Positions 1 to 8,941 of a DNA stretch of 64,000 nt are shown here, piece after piece. Made by a program: the position numbers and the translations under genes. The stretch comes from an uncultured bacterium. Its GTDB lineage: Bacteria; Planctomycetota; GCA-002687715. Within the stretch, counting starts at the first letter, position 1. Each line of letters opens with the position of its first letter. The stretch covers positions 79,485 to 143,484 of the forward strand of contig CADEGH010000011.1 in NCBI GenBank assembly GCA_902826835.1, in the 5' to 3' direction. The notes beneath the pieces were generated by a model. That model saw only the letters and a program-made list of their open reading frames with translations, was not told the origin of the DNA and did no database searches.

Positions 1-1439
1 GTCGCGTCGAGGGCATGGCTGCGCTGCACTTCAACCGGCGCAAGCCGCAGAGCCTCGAGCAGGGTCGGGCCTTTTCGAGACTCGCGAGGCCACACAACCA
101 CGGTACTCGCCCAAGACTGAGAAGGGTGGTTGCAGAGACTCGTAAAGAAACTCCGTGGCTCCTCCGCATCCTGCACGTCCTCGAGAGCGATCGGCAAACT
201 CGTGATTGGATCCCGAGGCTGCAGATGGAGCAAGGAGAGGGCCACCACCTTGGTTTTCGCACTACCCCAGCTCCAGACCTCATTTTCGAGAATGGAGTGC
301 TCAATCGCGGGGAACTCGGGCAGGGAATTCAGGAGTTTCTGCGCGGCTTCCCCACCATCCTCCGCTTCAGTCGCCTTGACGATTGCCCTCGCCGAGGCGT
401 CGTTGGTATTCGCGTGATGCTGCGAGAGACATCCGCGCCACACCCAGCGCACCAGGAGGAGTCTAGATCGATGCGATGGGGCCGGATGCATCGCGAAGTA
501 GCGTGCCAAAGCCCACAAGAGAAGTCGGTAAGGCAGAAGATCGAAGTGAGGAATCCCGCAATCCACGACGAGGAATTGGACCGCTAATAGCAAAGAGGCT
601 TCGGTCTTCTTGATTTGATCCGCGCTGGCCTTCGATTCGGCATCGCTTCCACCGTGAGTGAAGCCGGATCCGGAAACGACTTCGTGCACTCGGTAGAGCT
701 GGTCCTTGGGGACCATCCCGAAGCCGAGGTTCGCGACTTGCTTTTGGATGAGGTCGAGGGGCTTTTGGCCTTCACTCTCGTTGATCGCGTCGAAGACTTC
801 GTCCTCCGTCATTTCGACGCCCGACCGGTTGGTGCGCTTGAAGACGATTCGCAGGGTTTCGGACGTGGCACCATCGAGGACGTACGCGGGGATCCGATAC
901 TCGCGGACGGACTTACCCAGCTCGAGAGCGGCATCGACCAGGTCCTCCCGCTCCGTTCTCAACGGCCAGCGGTTCAGCCACTTCAAGAGCCGTGTCGAGT
1001 CGTTGAGTACATTCAGCGGAATCCAAGTGTGCCCCGGCGTTCCTCGGTGCAAGTGGTGAAACTCCCTCGTGGAGAGGTCAAACCAAAGAGCGTACAAGTC
1101 CGCTTTCGGCACGGGATCGAGACGATCGAGTACCGCCGCCAGCGAACTGATTCGCTGCTGCCCATCCACGACAAACAACGCATCGGAGCGGGGCGCGGCT
1201 TCCACTCGCACTGTCCCGAAGTGGAGAACGTCGGAACCCGCCGCCTGCTGGGACAAGAGCAGACCTCCGATCGGATACCCCCGATAGACCGAATCGAAGA
1301 GATCACAGACGTGGGATCTTTTCCACCGTAGGCCGCGCTGAAAATGGGGAAGCCGGATCCGTCCTTGCCGCACCCAGGAGAGGAGGTCCTCCACACTCAC
1401 CGCACGTGCATCGGGGCGAGTCCGTGGTCGATCGTTCAT
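1..1439 (-). CDS. DUF262 (GmrS-like) protein, 3' end outside window
   Basis: An open frame read on the reverse strand from ATG at 1439 runs at least 479 codons without a stop to the left edge, so the C-terminus is missing. The N-terminal signatures of DUF262 are clear: LPHFQRGLRWK (residues 30-40), GYPIGG (54-59), VDGQQRISSL with the DGQQR core (91-100) and FKRTNRSG (200-207). In this family the N-terminal domain is ParB/sulfiredoxin-like with NTPase activity, and members such as GmrSD act as modification-dependent restriction enzymes; other members have unknown roles. No HNH (DUF1524) motif is seen in the visible part, so a nuclease half cannot be claimed. The next gene to the right is on the other strand and looks unrelated. 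Family assignment is secure; a defence role is only inferred. Confidence 0.88.
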   Translation of the reverse strand, partial: MNDRPRTRPDARAVSVEDLLSWVRQGRIRLPHFQRGLRWKRSHVCDLFDSVYRGYPIGGLLLSQQAAGSDVLHFGTVRVEAAPRSDALFVVDGQQRISSLAAVLDRLDPVPKADLYALWFDLSTREFHHLHRGTPGHTWIPLNVLNDSTRLLKWLNRWPLRTEREDLVDAALELGKSVREYRIPAYVLDGATSETLRIVFKRTNRSGVEMTEDEVFDAINESEGQKPLDLIQKQVANLGFGMVPKDQLYRVHEVVSGSGFTHGGSDAESKASADQIKKTEASLLLAVQFLVVDCGIPHFDLLPYRLLLWALARYFAMHPAPSHRSRLLLVRWVWRGCLSQHHANTNDASARAIVKATEAEDGGEAAQKLLNSLPEFPAIEHSILENEVWSWGSAKTKVVALSLLHLQPRDPITSLPIALEDVQDAEEPRSFFTSLCNHPSQSWASTVVVWPRESRKGPTLLEALRLAPVEVQRSHALDA

Positions 1440-1751
1440 GGAAGCGAAGCTTAGCCTTGGCAAGGAGGACCGCCAACGCTTTGCCCCCGCAATCTCCGAG
1501 GGATTCCTACCTCCCGCAGCCCCGAGCCTCCGCCCACCAAGGTGCAATGTCCGCCGTGAGCGAGGGAGTCGTTTTTCAGCCCGCAACCTCCGCCATCCGC
1601 ACTTTGCAGCCTCCGCAAAGCAGCACCCAATCTACGGGGCCGACGGACTCTCATTGGTACCGATGGGAGGAGGCTGGTTTGCTTCTGGGCAGCGCGAGAC
1701 GTTCTGATGTAGGATCAAGACACCCGCATCACCTCACAGCCGCTCATCGCC
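1440..1751. other. gene-free interval between divergent genes
   Basis: No convincing gene. Short open frames here lack recognisable domains. The stretch contains several GCCTCCGC-like words around 1525-1625 but no regular tandem repeat. It should hold the promoters of the two divergent genes; none can be assigned with confidence. Confidence 0.4.
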
Positions 1752-2398
1752 ATGCGAATCGAAACAAACGGGAGCAAGTCCGGGTGGGCGGTCATGACAA
1801 TGGTCCAGAAGCTGTGGAGTGAGTACCGCGGCACGATTCTTCTCGCGATGATCCTGTGGTGGCTCGGGATGTATCCAGGGATCTACGTTCTGGGTGTATT
1901 TTGGGGCCTTATGATTCCGGCCGTGTTTCTCAGCAGCGTGTGGATACCCATCGTCGCGATCATCGCGATCCTGATCGCCCGCAAAGGCCGCCTGCCGCGC
2001 ATCCCTCGCCCCACTTTGAGTTTCGGCGTTCGCATCGCGATCCTCGCCCTCGCACTTTGGTCGGTCATTCTGGAGCACCCCTTGGACTTCGGCTTTCGTT
2101 GTTCGCGGAGTGCCTTCGAACGGGAGCTCGAACACGCGCCGCTCTACACGAAGGAGGTGGCCTTGAGGGAGCGGGAACATGGTGGCCTGATGGGCGTCTA
2201 CTTGGTGAGCCGCGTCTGGCGCGACGAGCGAGGGGGCGTGTACTTTTGTGTCTCGAACGACTCGATGTTCGACACCACTTCGTTCGGCTTTGCCCACGAT
2301 CCGAACCCTGTCGGCACCCCCTTGGAGCGGCCCACCTGACCCTCCGGCCATTGGGAGGATCTTGGTTCTACTTCAGCGCCAACAACGATTGGTACTGA
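1752..2398 (+). pseudogene. small membrane protein with a C-terminal frameshift
   Basis: The frame starting at 1752 encodes three hydrophobic stretches (about residues 27-75, then 91-108), followed by a soluble tail, and stops at 2337-2339. The next frame continues with a sensible C-terminus (LRPLGGSWFYFSANNDWY) that ends at 2396-2398. A single missing G near 2324-2327 (TTGGAG instead of TTGGGAG) would fuse the two frames into one protein of about 215 residues. The family is not identified. It is either a real frameshift or a sequence error; an alternative start is the ATG at 1794. No clear Shine-Dalgarno site precedes either start. Confidence 0.5.
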
Positions 2399-2475
2399 GG
2401 GGCTCGGGGGCGCGAGCGGACGAGCGTGACGATCTGTCCGCTTGCGGCCGCGAAGCCGCCTGATTAGATCGGGTC

Positions 2476-3510
2476 ATGCTGCCCCGAACGATCCTCGCCC
2501 TCCTCGGTCTCGCTCATTGGCTCCTCGCTCAAGGCGGGGAACACCGCCCCGCTCCCCCGGCCCCCCCGCCGCCCCCGAACCTTCTCCACGAGGGTGAAAC
2601 CGCGCTCTCCGACATGGTCCAAATCACCTTCGACGGCAAGAAGAGTGGGGAAGCCTACTTTTCGCCCGACGAGTCGATGATCTGCTTCCAATCGGTACGG
2701 GGAGCCTGCCCCCACTACCAGATCTTCGTCCAGCGCCTCGACGGGACCCGTCTCGTCCAGATCACCCCCGGACAGGGCCTCACCACCTGCGCGTACTTCC
2801 ACCCCACCGAATCGCGGCTGATTTGGGCCAGTACGCACCTCGATCCGGCCACTTTCCCGCCGCCTCCCCCGAACGCCGGCCCCTATGTCTGGGACAAACA
2901 CCCGTCCTTCGACATCTTCGAGTCCGATCTGGAGGGCAAGGAGGTGCGCCGCCTCACCACGAGCCCGGGGTACGACGCCGAGGGCTCGTTTTCGCCGGAC
3001 GGATCGCGGATCTGCTTCACGAGCCAGCGCGACGACGACCTCGAGATCTACACCATGGCCCGCGACGGCTCGGATGTCCGCCGGGTCACCAACGCCAAGG
3101 GCTACGACGGCGGCCCCTTTTTCAGCCCGGACGGCAAGAAAATCTGTTTCCGAGGGTTCCGCGACCCCCAAAATCCCCGCTACGCCCAGATTTACGTGAT
3201 CGACGCGGACGGCCAGAACGAAAAACAGCTCACCTTTGACCAGGCGGTCAACTGGTGCCCCTACTTCAGCCCCTGCGGAAAATGGCTGATCTACGCAAAG
3301 AATGTGGGCAGTCCGCGCAACTTCGAGCTCTTCTTGGTGCCGGTGGCCGGGGGCGACAGCATCCGCCTGACCACCAACCCGGACGCCGACGTACTTCCGG
3401 TTTTCTCGAAGGACGGGAAGCGGATTATGTGGACTTCCAGCCGGGTTGGCGGGAAATCCCAGGTCTTCATCGCGAATCTGGCGATGCCTCCCCTCCCCGC
3501 TCCCAAGTGA
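2476..3510 (+). CDS. secreted TolB-like PD40/WD40-type beta-propeller protein
   Basis: 344 residues. A short hydrophobic N-terminus (MLPRTILALLGLAHWLLAQ) reads as a signal peptide and is followed by a Pro-rich linker (residues 26-35). The rest is a run of TolB/PD40 repeats with the repeated pattern FSPDG or its variants: YFSPDES, GSFSPDGSRICF, PFFSPDGKKICF, YFSPCGKWLIY and VFSKDGKRIMW. Such propellers act as periplasmic scaffolds or recognition modules. No catalytic domain follows. It stands 66 bp before the phosphoesterase gene on the same strand. There is no pal or tolR neighbour, so it should not be called the Tol-Pal component TolB. Confidence 0.85.
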   Translation: MLPRTILALLGLAHWLLAQGGEHRPAPPAPPPPPNLLHEGETALSDMVQITFDGKKSGEAYFSPDESMICFQSVRGACPHYQIFVQRLDGTRLVQITPGQGLTTCAYFHPTESRLIWASTHLDPATFPPPPPNAGPYVWDKHPSFDIFESDLEGKEVRRLTTSPGYDAEGSFSPDGSRICFTSQRDDDLEIYTMARDGSDVRRVTNAKGYDGGPFFSPDGKKICFRGFRDPQNPRYAQIYVIDADGQNEKQLTFDQAVNWCPYFSPCGKWLIYAKNVGSPRNFELFLVPVAGGDSIRLTTNPDADVLPVFSKDGKRIMWTSSRVGGKSQVFIANLAMPPLPAPK

Positions 3511-3576
3511 GGCGCCGGGGTTTCTTCAGGCGACCCCTTCACGAGGCGCGGGTCCCTTCATAAGCTCCGCGTTCCC

Positions 3577-4344
3577 GTGGCTGACCACTTCGCGATCATC
3601 TCCGACGTTCACAGCAACTTCGAAGCCCTGACCGAGGTGCTGGCGCACATCGACCATCTCCAGATCCCCACGATTTTTTGCCTCGGGGACGTGATTGGCT
3701 ACGGGCCGGACCCCGAAATCTGCACCGACCTGGTCCGGACGCGGTGCGAAAAGACGATCCGGGGCAACCACGACGACGCCCTCTTCTCCGGGGCCGAGCG
3801 CTTCAACCCCTTCGCCAAGGCGGCGATCCGCTTCACGCGCGAGCGCTTGAAGCCGGGACTCTTGCGGGGCCGGCCGTCGATGGACCGGTGGGACTGGCTC
3901 CGCACCCTGCCCTTCTCCTTCCGGCGGGGCAACGCGCTGTTCGTGCACGGGTCGCCCCGCGACCCGGTGAACGAGTACGTCTACCAGGAAGATGTTTTCT
4001 TCAACGCCGACCCAAAGCTGCGCGAGATCTTCGAACAGACCGAGCTGGTCACGTTCTGCGGGCACACCCACATGCCGGTCGTCATCCGCTCCGACATGAA
4101 GACCTTCGTGCCCAAGGACGAGGCCTTCGAGTATCGGATGGAGCCGGGCATCCGGCATATCGTCAACGTCGGTTCCGTCGGCCAGCCGCGCGACCGCGAC
4201 CCGAGGTCCTGTTACGTCGAGGTCAAAGACGACCTCATCCGCTTCCACCGAGTGGCTTACGACTTCAAACGCACCGGTGAAAAGATCGCCAAGCATCCCC
4301 TGCTCGACGAAATCCTTGCCATTCGCCTCACCAAGGGGATGTGA
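3577..4344 (+). CDS. metallophosphoesterase, YfcE/MJ0936-like
   Basis: 255 residues from a GTG start. Motifs of calcineurin-like phosphoesterases occur in order: ISDVHSN (residues 8-14), LGDVIGYGP (36-44), RGNHDD (62-67), CGHTHMP (about 159-165) and VNVGSVGQPRD near 190. These supply the Asp/His/Asn ligands of a two-metal site. The length and the NVGSVGQPRD box fit the small single-domain YfcE/MJ0936 subgroup, which hydrolyses phosphodiesters in vitro. The physiological substrate cannot be told from the sequence. It follows the TolB-like gene on the same strand and is convergent with the SGNH/MBOAT pair, whose stop is adjacent. Confidence 0.9.
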   Translation: MADHFAIISDVHSNFEALTEVLAHIDHLQIPTIFCLGDVIGYGPDPEICTDLVRTRCEKTIRGNHDDALFSGAERFNPFAKAAIRFTRERLKPGLLRGRPSMDRWDWLRTLPFSFRRGNALFVHGSPRDPVNEYVYQEDVFFNADPKLREIFEQTELVTFCGHTHMPVVIRSDMKTFVPKDEAFEYRMEPGIRHIVNVGSVGQPRDRDPRSCYVEVKDDLIRFHRVAYDFKRTGEKIAKHPLLDEILAIRLTKGM

Positions 4345-5385
4345 TCAACCGTCGGCGGGAGCGAGCAGCCCGCGGTCCAGGAGAGCTTTCACCCAAGCTC
4401 GGGTGAAGGCGGCGCGGTCCTGACGGTCCAAATGCGAGCCATCCGGACAATCGAAATGGCCGAGGGCCGCGACATCATCGCAGTGCAGGCCCCGCAGCGG
4501 CCTTTGAGCGAGGAGCCGATCCCAGGTCGAAGCGCGGGGGGCCCGACGGTCCTCGACCGCCCGCAACGGCCCGGTCGAGGGCAGTCTCACGAACACCACG
4601 GCCCCGCCGCGGGCCTCGATGCGGCGGACGGCGGTGTGGGCTCGCTCGGCGATGGCCGCGAGGCCCGCCTCCGACGCCGCCACACGGCAGTGAGTCTCGT
4701 ACCAGCGCAGGGCATCGGCCCTAGTCAGCTCGAGGTCCTTAGCGCCGCGGTAGTCGACCGATTGGAATCGCTCAGGATCGGTCAAAAGCCGCGTCGGCTC
4801 GGGGAAGCGCCCCGTCTTTCCGAGCTTGCGCGCCACCGAGGCCAGAGAGAGCTCGGGACTGCGCAGGGCCATCCGGGCCCGCAGGACATCTCGCACGCGG
4901 TTTTCGATCCGCTCCGCGACGGACGTGTGCCGCTGAGCCTCGATCCACTCCCGTGTCCAGGCTTCGCGCTCCCCACTCTCATCGAAAAAAATGAGGGGGT
5001 GCACTTCGCAAAGGACCGTGCCGCGGAATCGGTCATCTGCCGCCAGATCTTCCAGCACCGGAAGGGGAGTGCTCGCATTGCCGATCGCGAGTTGGAACAC
5101 GCTCCGCCGGGTGTCGGTGCGAAACTCCTCGGGGTCCACGGCCAAGTGCATGCGCGAGGATCCGAGCAGAGTGACGGCATGGGGATCGAGCACGCAGCGC
5201 TCGCGCATCGTGGACCACCGACGGAAGTCGTCGCGCACACTAGGGCGGAAGCCCGCTCGTCGCGCGAAGACCTCAAGTCCGGTCAGGACCATCCCACACA
5301 TCAAGAGTGCGGATAGCCAGACTCTCCCCCACGTGCGTCCGGTCGCCGGGTCTTCAGAACTGGAAGTAGATGAAGGCACGTTCAT
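4345..5385 (-). CDS. SGNH-like protein paired with MBOAT acyltransferase
   Basis: 346 residues with one N-terminal membrane segment (about residues 21-40), then an extracytoplasmic domain containing a GSSRM nucleophile-like motif at 75-79 and a late DGSHLD motif near residue 322, the spacing expected of the Ser and Asp-His blocks of SGNH/GDSL-like hydrolases. Its start overlaps the 3' end of the MBOAT gene by 32 bp, so translation is probably coupled. In alginate (AlgI/AlgJ/AlgX) and teichoic acid (DltB/DltD) systems such partners complete transfer of an acyl group to an exported glycan. The polymer modified here is unknown. The first 20 residues are polar, so a start slightly downstream is possible. 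Confidence 0.75.
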   Translation of the reverse strand: MNVPSSTSSSEDPATGRTWGRVWLSALLMCGMVLTGLEVFARRAGFRPSVRDDFRRWSTMRERCVLDPHAVTLLGSSRMHLAVDPEEFRTDTRRSVFQLAIGNASTPLPVLEDLAADDRFRGTVLCEVHPLIFFDESGEREAWTREWIEAQRHTSVAERIENRVRDVLRARMALRSPELSLASVARKLGKTGRFPEPTRLLTDPERFQSVDYRGAKDLELTRADALRWYETHCRVAASEAGLAAIAERAHTAVRRIEARGGAVVFVRLPSTGPLRAVEDRRAPRASTWDRLLAQRPLRGLHCDDVAALGHFDCPDGSHLDRQDRAAFTRAWVKALLDRGLLAPADG

Positions 5386-6763
5386 CTCCGGAGGCCATGG
5401 CGAGTCCCATCAAGACCAAGGTGAGCACGAAGCCGAGAGCCCACGAGGGCGTGCGTCCGATCAGCTCCGGCCAGCGCAGGCGACGCGTGGCGTGGTGCAC
5501 TCCGACCGTGGCCACAAGAACGGCGAGGACCGAGACGACTGCCCAATCATCCAGGCCTCCGCCCACACCGGCACCGACCCCGAGTTTGGCGAGAAAAAGC
5601 TGGGCCGTGTCCGCCATCGACTTCGCCCGGAAGGTGTCCCAGAGCACGGAGACTCCGAGGAAACAGACCACGCTGCCCAAGAGTCGGAGCGAAGCCGTCG
5701 GGCTCGGAATGACCTGCCTGAGGGCACGTTCGATGAGGAGGAGCACCCCATGTCCAGCGCCCCACAGGAGAAACCGCCAATCCGCGCCGTGCCAAAGGCC
5801 GCCGAGCAGCATCGTGACCATCAGGTTTCGGGCGGTCATGAAGGCGCCGCGTCGATTCCCGCCGAGTGGGATGTAGAGGTAGTCCCGCAACCAACTCGAG
5901 AGGGAGACGTGCCAGCGAGTCCAGAAGTCCGAAAACCCGCTTGCCGCGTAGGGCGCACGGAAGTTGGGCGCCAAGTGGAATCCGAGCGCGAGGGCGGCCC
6001 CGATCGCACACAGGGAGTAGCCGGCAAAGTCGAAGTAGATCTGACCGGTGAACGCCAGAGTGCCGATCCACGCCTCCGCCACACTCGCGCGGGCGGGCGC
6101 CCCGTAGATCTCGTCGGCGACGGGAGCGAGGATCGTGTCTGACAGCAGGGCCTTCTGGAATAGCCCGAGCGCTATCAAGAAGGCGCCATACCCGATTTGC
6201 CCTCCGGTCGCGCGCGGCAGCCGCTCGCACTGTGGGAGAAACTCCGACGCCCGCACGATCGGCCCGGCCACGAGCTGCGGAAAAAACGCTACATAAAGCA
6301 GATAGTCGAGGATCGACTTGGGCGGTCGGAGCGAGCCGCGGTAGACGTCGATCGAGTAGGAGAGCGTCTGAAAGGTGTAGAACGAAATGCCGACCGGGAG
6401 CTCGAGGGGAAGGGTCGGCGGCGACCATTCCATTCCGGCCGCCCCGAGGGCACTCGCCAACGAGGAGAGCAAGAAATTGCCGTACTTGAACGCTGCGAGC
6501 AGGCCGAGGTTGGCCACCACGCTGACCGCGAGCCAAGCGCGCCTCCGGCCCGTGGATTCGGTACGCACGAGGGCGTTCCCGATCCCCCAGTCCAGGAGCG
6601 AAGATCCGACCAAGAGCAGCAGGTAAGGCCACTTCCACGCCGCGTAGAAGAGGTAGCTCATCGCCACCAGGAACAGCTTGCGCGGACGATCCCCCGGGAG
6701 GCCGCGGTCGACGCCGAGCACCAGCAGGAAGAAACCCAAAAAGAGGAAGGAGTTGAAGACCAA
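5354..6763 (-). CDS. MBOAT family O-acyltransferase (AlgI-like)
   Basis: 469 residues, with many hydrophobic helices throughout. Family hallmarks are present: GISFYTFQTLSYSIDVYRG (125-143), FPQLVAGPIVRASEF (161-175), FWTRWHVSLS (280-289), YLYIPLGGNRRG (295-306) and the catalytic-His region LLGGLWHGADW with His325. This is the AlgI/PatA type that carries acyl groups across the cytoplasmic membrane for transfer to exocellular polysaccharide. It is first in a two-gene operon with the overlapping SGNH-like gene. No glycan biosynthesis genes are adjacent, so the acceptor is not known. Confidence 0.93.
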   Translation of the reverse strand: MVFNSFLFLGFFLLVLGVDRGLPGDRPRKLFLVAMSYLFYAAWKWPYLLLLVGSSLLDWGIGNALVRTESTGRRRAWLAVSVVANLGLLAAFKYGNFLLSSLASALGAAGMEWSPPTLPLELPVGISFYTFQTLSYSIDVYRGSLRPPKSILDYLLYVAFFPQLVAGPIVRASEFLPQCERLPRATGGQIGYGAFLIALGLFQKALLSDTILAPVADEIYGAPARASVAEAWIGTLAFTGQIYFDFAGYSLCAIGAALALGFHLAPNFRAPYAASGFSDFWTRWHVSLSSWLRDYLYIPLGGNRRGAFMTARNLMVTMLLGGLWHGADWRFLLWGAGHGVLLLIERALRQVIPSPTASLRLLGSVVCFLGVSVLWDTFRAKSMADTAQLFLAKLGVGAGVGGGLDDWAVVSVLAVLVATVGVHHATRRLRWPELIGRTPSWALGFVLTLVLMGLAMASGDERAFIYFQF

Positions 6764-6878
6764 GGCGGAACTTCGGGCCGATGGCCAGAGACAGAGAGGC
6801 GGTTCCCCTTTCGAACCCGCGCCGCGCGACCCGAAAGTGGCGTGCTAAGCTCGGTTTCGGAGCGCGCGCGTTCTTCCT

Positions 6879-8162
6879 ATGTCTCGATCGACCATCGGTT
6901 TTTTTCTCCTCGCGGTGGCGGTAGCCGCCGGTGCGTTTTTCCTATTCCGGCGACATGAGGAGTCCACGGACCCGGCCCCGCCCCGCTCCCTCGGCGCCCT
7001 TTCGCGGCGCTCCTCGCCGGAAGAAGTGGCGGCAACCACCGCCGCCCCAGCCCCAACGGTGACTTCGGCGGAGCTCTTGCCGCCCGGGGAAAACGACGCC
7101 GATCCCGCCGCCAGCGATGACGGCACCGGCCGAGTCAGGGGCCAAGTGACCCGGGGCGGCGAGCCCGTGGCGCTGTTCCAAATCGTCCTTTCTCCCGCCG
7201 CGGGAGAACTCACGATCGGCAAGGAGGGGACCTTCGAGATCCGCGGAGTCGCGCCCGGCGATTACGCGATCACCGTGGTGGCCGACCAAGCGGTTGGCAA
7301 GTCCCAGAGTGGGGTCGAGATTCTCGCGCGGAAGACCACCCGCGCCGACATCGATCTCGAGCCCGGAGTTCGCCCTGCCGGCCGCGTGGAGGACGCCAAC
7401 ACCACCAAGCCCGTTGCCGACGCCCTCATCGACTTCGGGGGTATGGTCAAGGTGAAGACCGACGCCGCCGGGCGCTTTCTGTCACCGTTCTTCGTGCACC
7501 CGAGCGCGCTCAAGACCATCACCGTGTCTCATCCCGAGTACGACATCGCCACGTACAACCAGATGGCGATTCCGGATCCAAACGACTTCCTCTTGGCCCT
7601 CGGCCGAGGTCAGGGGACGATCGAAGGACAGATTCGCGGCGGCATCGGCCTCGACGGCTCGACGGAAGCGCTGATCCGCCTCTACACCGACATGGGTGGT
7701 TCTCGCTTCGAGCTGCGCCGCGAGATTCGGCAAATGGCCGGTCTCACTTACCGCTTCCCCAACGTGCGCGACGGCATCCACGAGGTCAGCGTCGAATTCC
7801 CCGGCACCGATTTTCCGGCTCGACGCAAGAAGGTCCACATCTACACGCTGACCCCCGAGATCGTGAACTTCGACTTTCAAACCGGCACCACGCTGGAGGC
7901 TCGGCTCAGCGCGCGCGCGATCGGAGTGAAGTACCTCGGCATCGAGCTCATCACTCCCGAGGGCCAGCCCGTCGCCTCCGGAACCACGAACGCAGAGGGA
8001 GTCTGGCGCCTCACCGGCGTGGACCCCGGCACCTATCACATCAAAATCGGCAGCGGCGCATTCCGCTTCAACACCCAAGCCATCACGATCACCGAAGGCC
8101 AACCCCTCTGCCTCGTCGAAATCGACTGCGACCAACGACGCCTCAAGTCCAGTCCCAAGTGA
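6879..8162 (+). CDS. membrane-anchored protein with carboxypeptidase-regulatory-like (CnaB-type) domains
   Basis: 427 residues. An N-terminal hydrophobic segment (residues 6-23) followed by RRHEES suggests a signal anchor. A low-complexity Ser/Pro/Ala region to about residue 85 leads into at least two beta-sandwich repeats of the CarboxypepD_reg/CnaB type: RGQVTRGG...IRGVAPGDYAITV (about 86-135) and GRVEDANTTKPVADALIDF...TDAAGRF (about 168-205). A further copy with GVWRLTGVDPGTYHIKIG lies near the C-terminus. No peptidase domain is visible. A structural or surface-binding role is inferred. It stands alone, 74 bp before the ECF sigma gene. Confidence 0.8.
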   Translation: MSRSTIGFFLLAVAVAAGAFFLFRRHEESTDPAPPRSLGALSRRSSPEEVAATTAAPAPTVTSAELLPPGENDADPAASDDGTGRVRGQVTRGGEPVALFQIVLSPAAGELTIGKEGTFEIRGVAPGDYAITVVADQAVGKSQSGVEILARKTTRADIDLEPGVRPAGRVEDANTTKPVADALIDFGGMVKVKTDAAGRFLSPFFVHPSALKTITVSHPEYDIATYNQMAIPDPNDFLLALGRGQGTIEGQIRGGIGLDGSTEALIRLYTDMGGSRFELRREIRQMAGLTYRFPNVRDGIHEVSVEFPGTDFPARRKKVHIYTLTPEIVNFDFQTGTTLEARLSARAIGVKYLGIELITPEGQPVASGTTNAEGVWRLTGVDPGTYHIKIGSGAFRFNTQAITITEGQPLCLVEIDCDQRRLKSSPK

Positions 8163-8236
8163 CCCGACGCAGCTCGCTCGTGATCCGCCGCGGACTTTGC
8201 CAATCCGGTTCCAGCCCCCGGTAGCCGCCAGGCACT

Positions 8237-8941
8237 ATGATCACTGGCGTCATGCAAGCGTCGGACTCGACCTGCTGGACTCTGATCCAGGCTGCGGCTT
8301 CGGGCGATGCCCAGGGTCGCGACCATATTGCCCGGCGCTACGAGCCGCCGGTGCGAGCCTACTTCCGCTCACGCTGGAAGACGAGTGCGGGAAGCGAGCA
8401 TGCCGATGACGGGGTCCAAGAGGTCTTTCTCGAGTGCTTCAAAGAGGGGGGAGCGCTCGAGAAAATCGCCTCGGCGCGCGCCGGTGGCTTCCGAGCCTTC
8501 CTGCAGGCGGTAGCGAGGAACGTAGCCCTGCGCATCGAGGAGCGACGAGCCAAAGCTCTCGGGCGAAGGAGCGACGAGTCTCGGGATCTCGATCGATTGG
8601 CAACCGATCAGTCCGGGCCAGAAGCGGCCTTCGACCGGAGCTGGGCCACGGAAATGGTGAAGGAGGCGGCTCGCCTCATGGATCGGTTGGCGCAGTCTCA
8701 GGGCGAGGCGGCTCGCCGCCGCGTCGAGTTGCTCACGCTTCGCTTCTACGATGGCCTGGCAATCCGCGAGATTGCCACGCTGTGGAACGTCGCGCCCGCT
8801 CGTCTTCACCATGACTACGCGTTGGCCCGCCAGGAATTTCAGCGATGCCTCACCCGGACCGTCGCCTTCCACCAGCCTGATGAGCCGGATCTGGTCGAGG
8901 CCGAGTGTCGACGGCTCATCCAACTGCTCGCAGCGCCATGA
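8237..8941 (+). CDS. ECF-type RNA polymerase sigma factor
   Basis: 234 residues. Region 2 is recognisable around residues 18-80 (ARRYEPPVRAYFRSRW, then DDGVQEVFLECFKEG) and region 4 around 150-205 (RRRVELLTLRFYDGLAIREIATLW followed by a second helix). The gene ends in an ATGA overlap with the downstream Ser/Thr kinase gene, so the two are translationally coupled. Planctomycete ECF groups encoded next to kinases are known and are thought to be controlled by phosphorylation rather than by an anti-sigma factor; no anti-sigma gene is present here, which fits. An ATG five codons downstream (8252) is an alternative start. Confidence 0.88.
   Translation: MITGVMQASDSTCWTLIQAAASGDAQGRDHIARRYEPPVRAYFRSRWKTSAGSEHADDGVQEVFLECFKEGGALEKIASARAGGFRAFLQAVARNVALRIEERRAKALGRRSDESRDLDRLATDQSGPEAAFDRSWATEMVKEAARLMDRLAQSQGEAARRRVELLTLRFYDGLAIREIATLWNVAPARLHHDYALARQEFQRCLTRTVAFHQPDEPDLVEAECRRLIQLLAAP

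Noticed and set aside
15..1331. forward frames of 190 and 238 codons at the left edge
   Set aside because: The reverse strand carries an uninterrupted DUF262 frame across the whole interval, so these are shadows.
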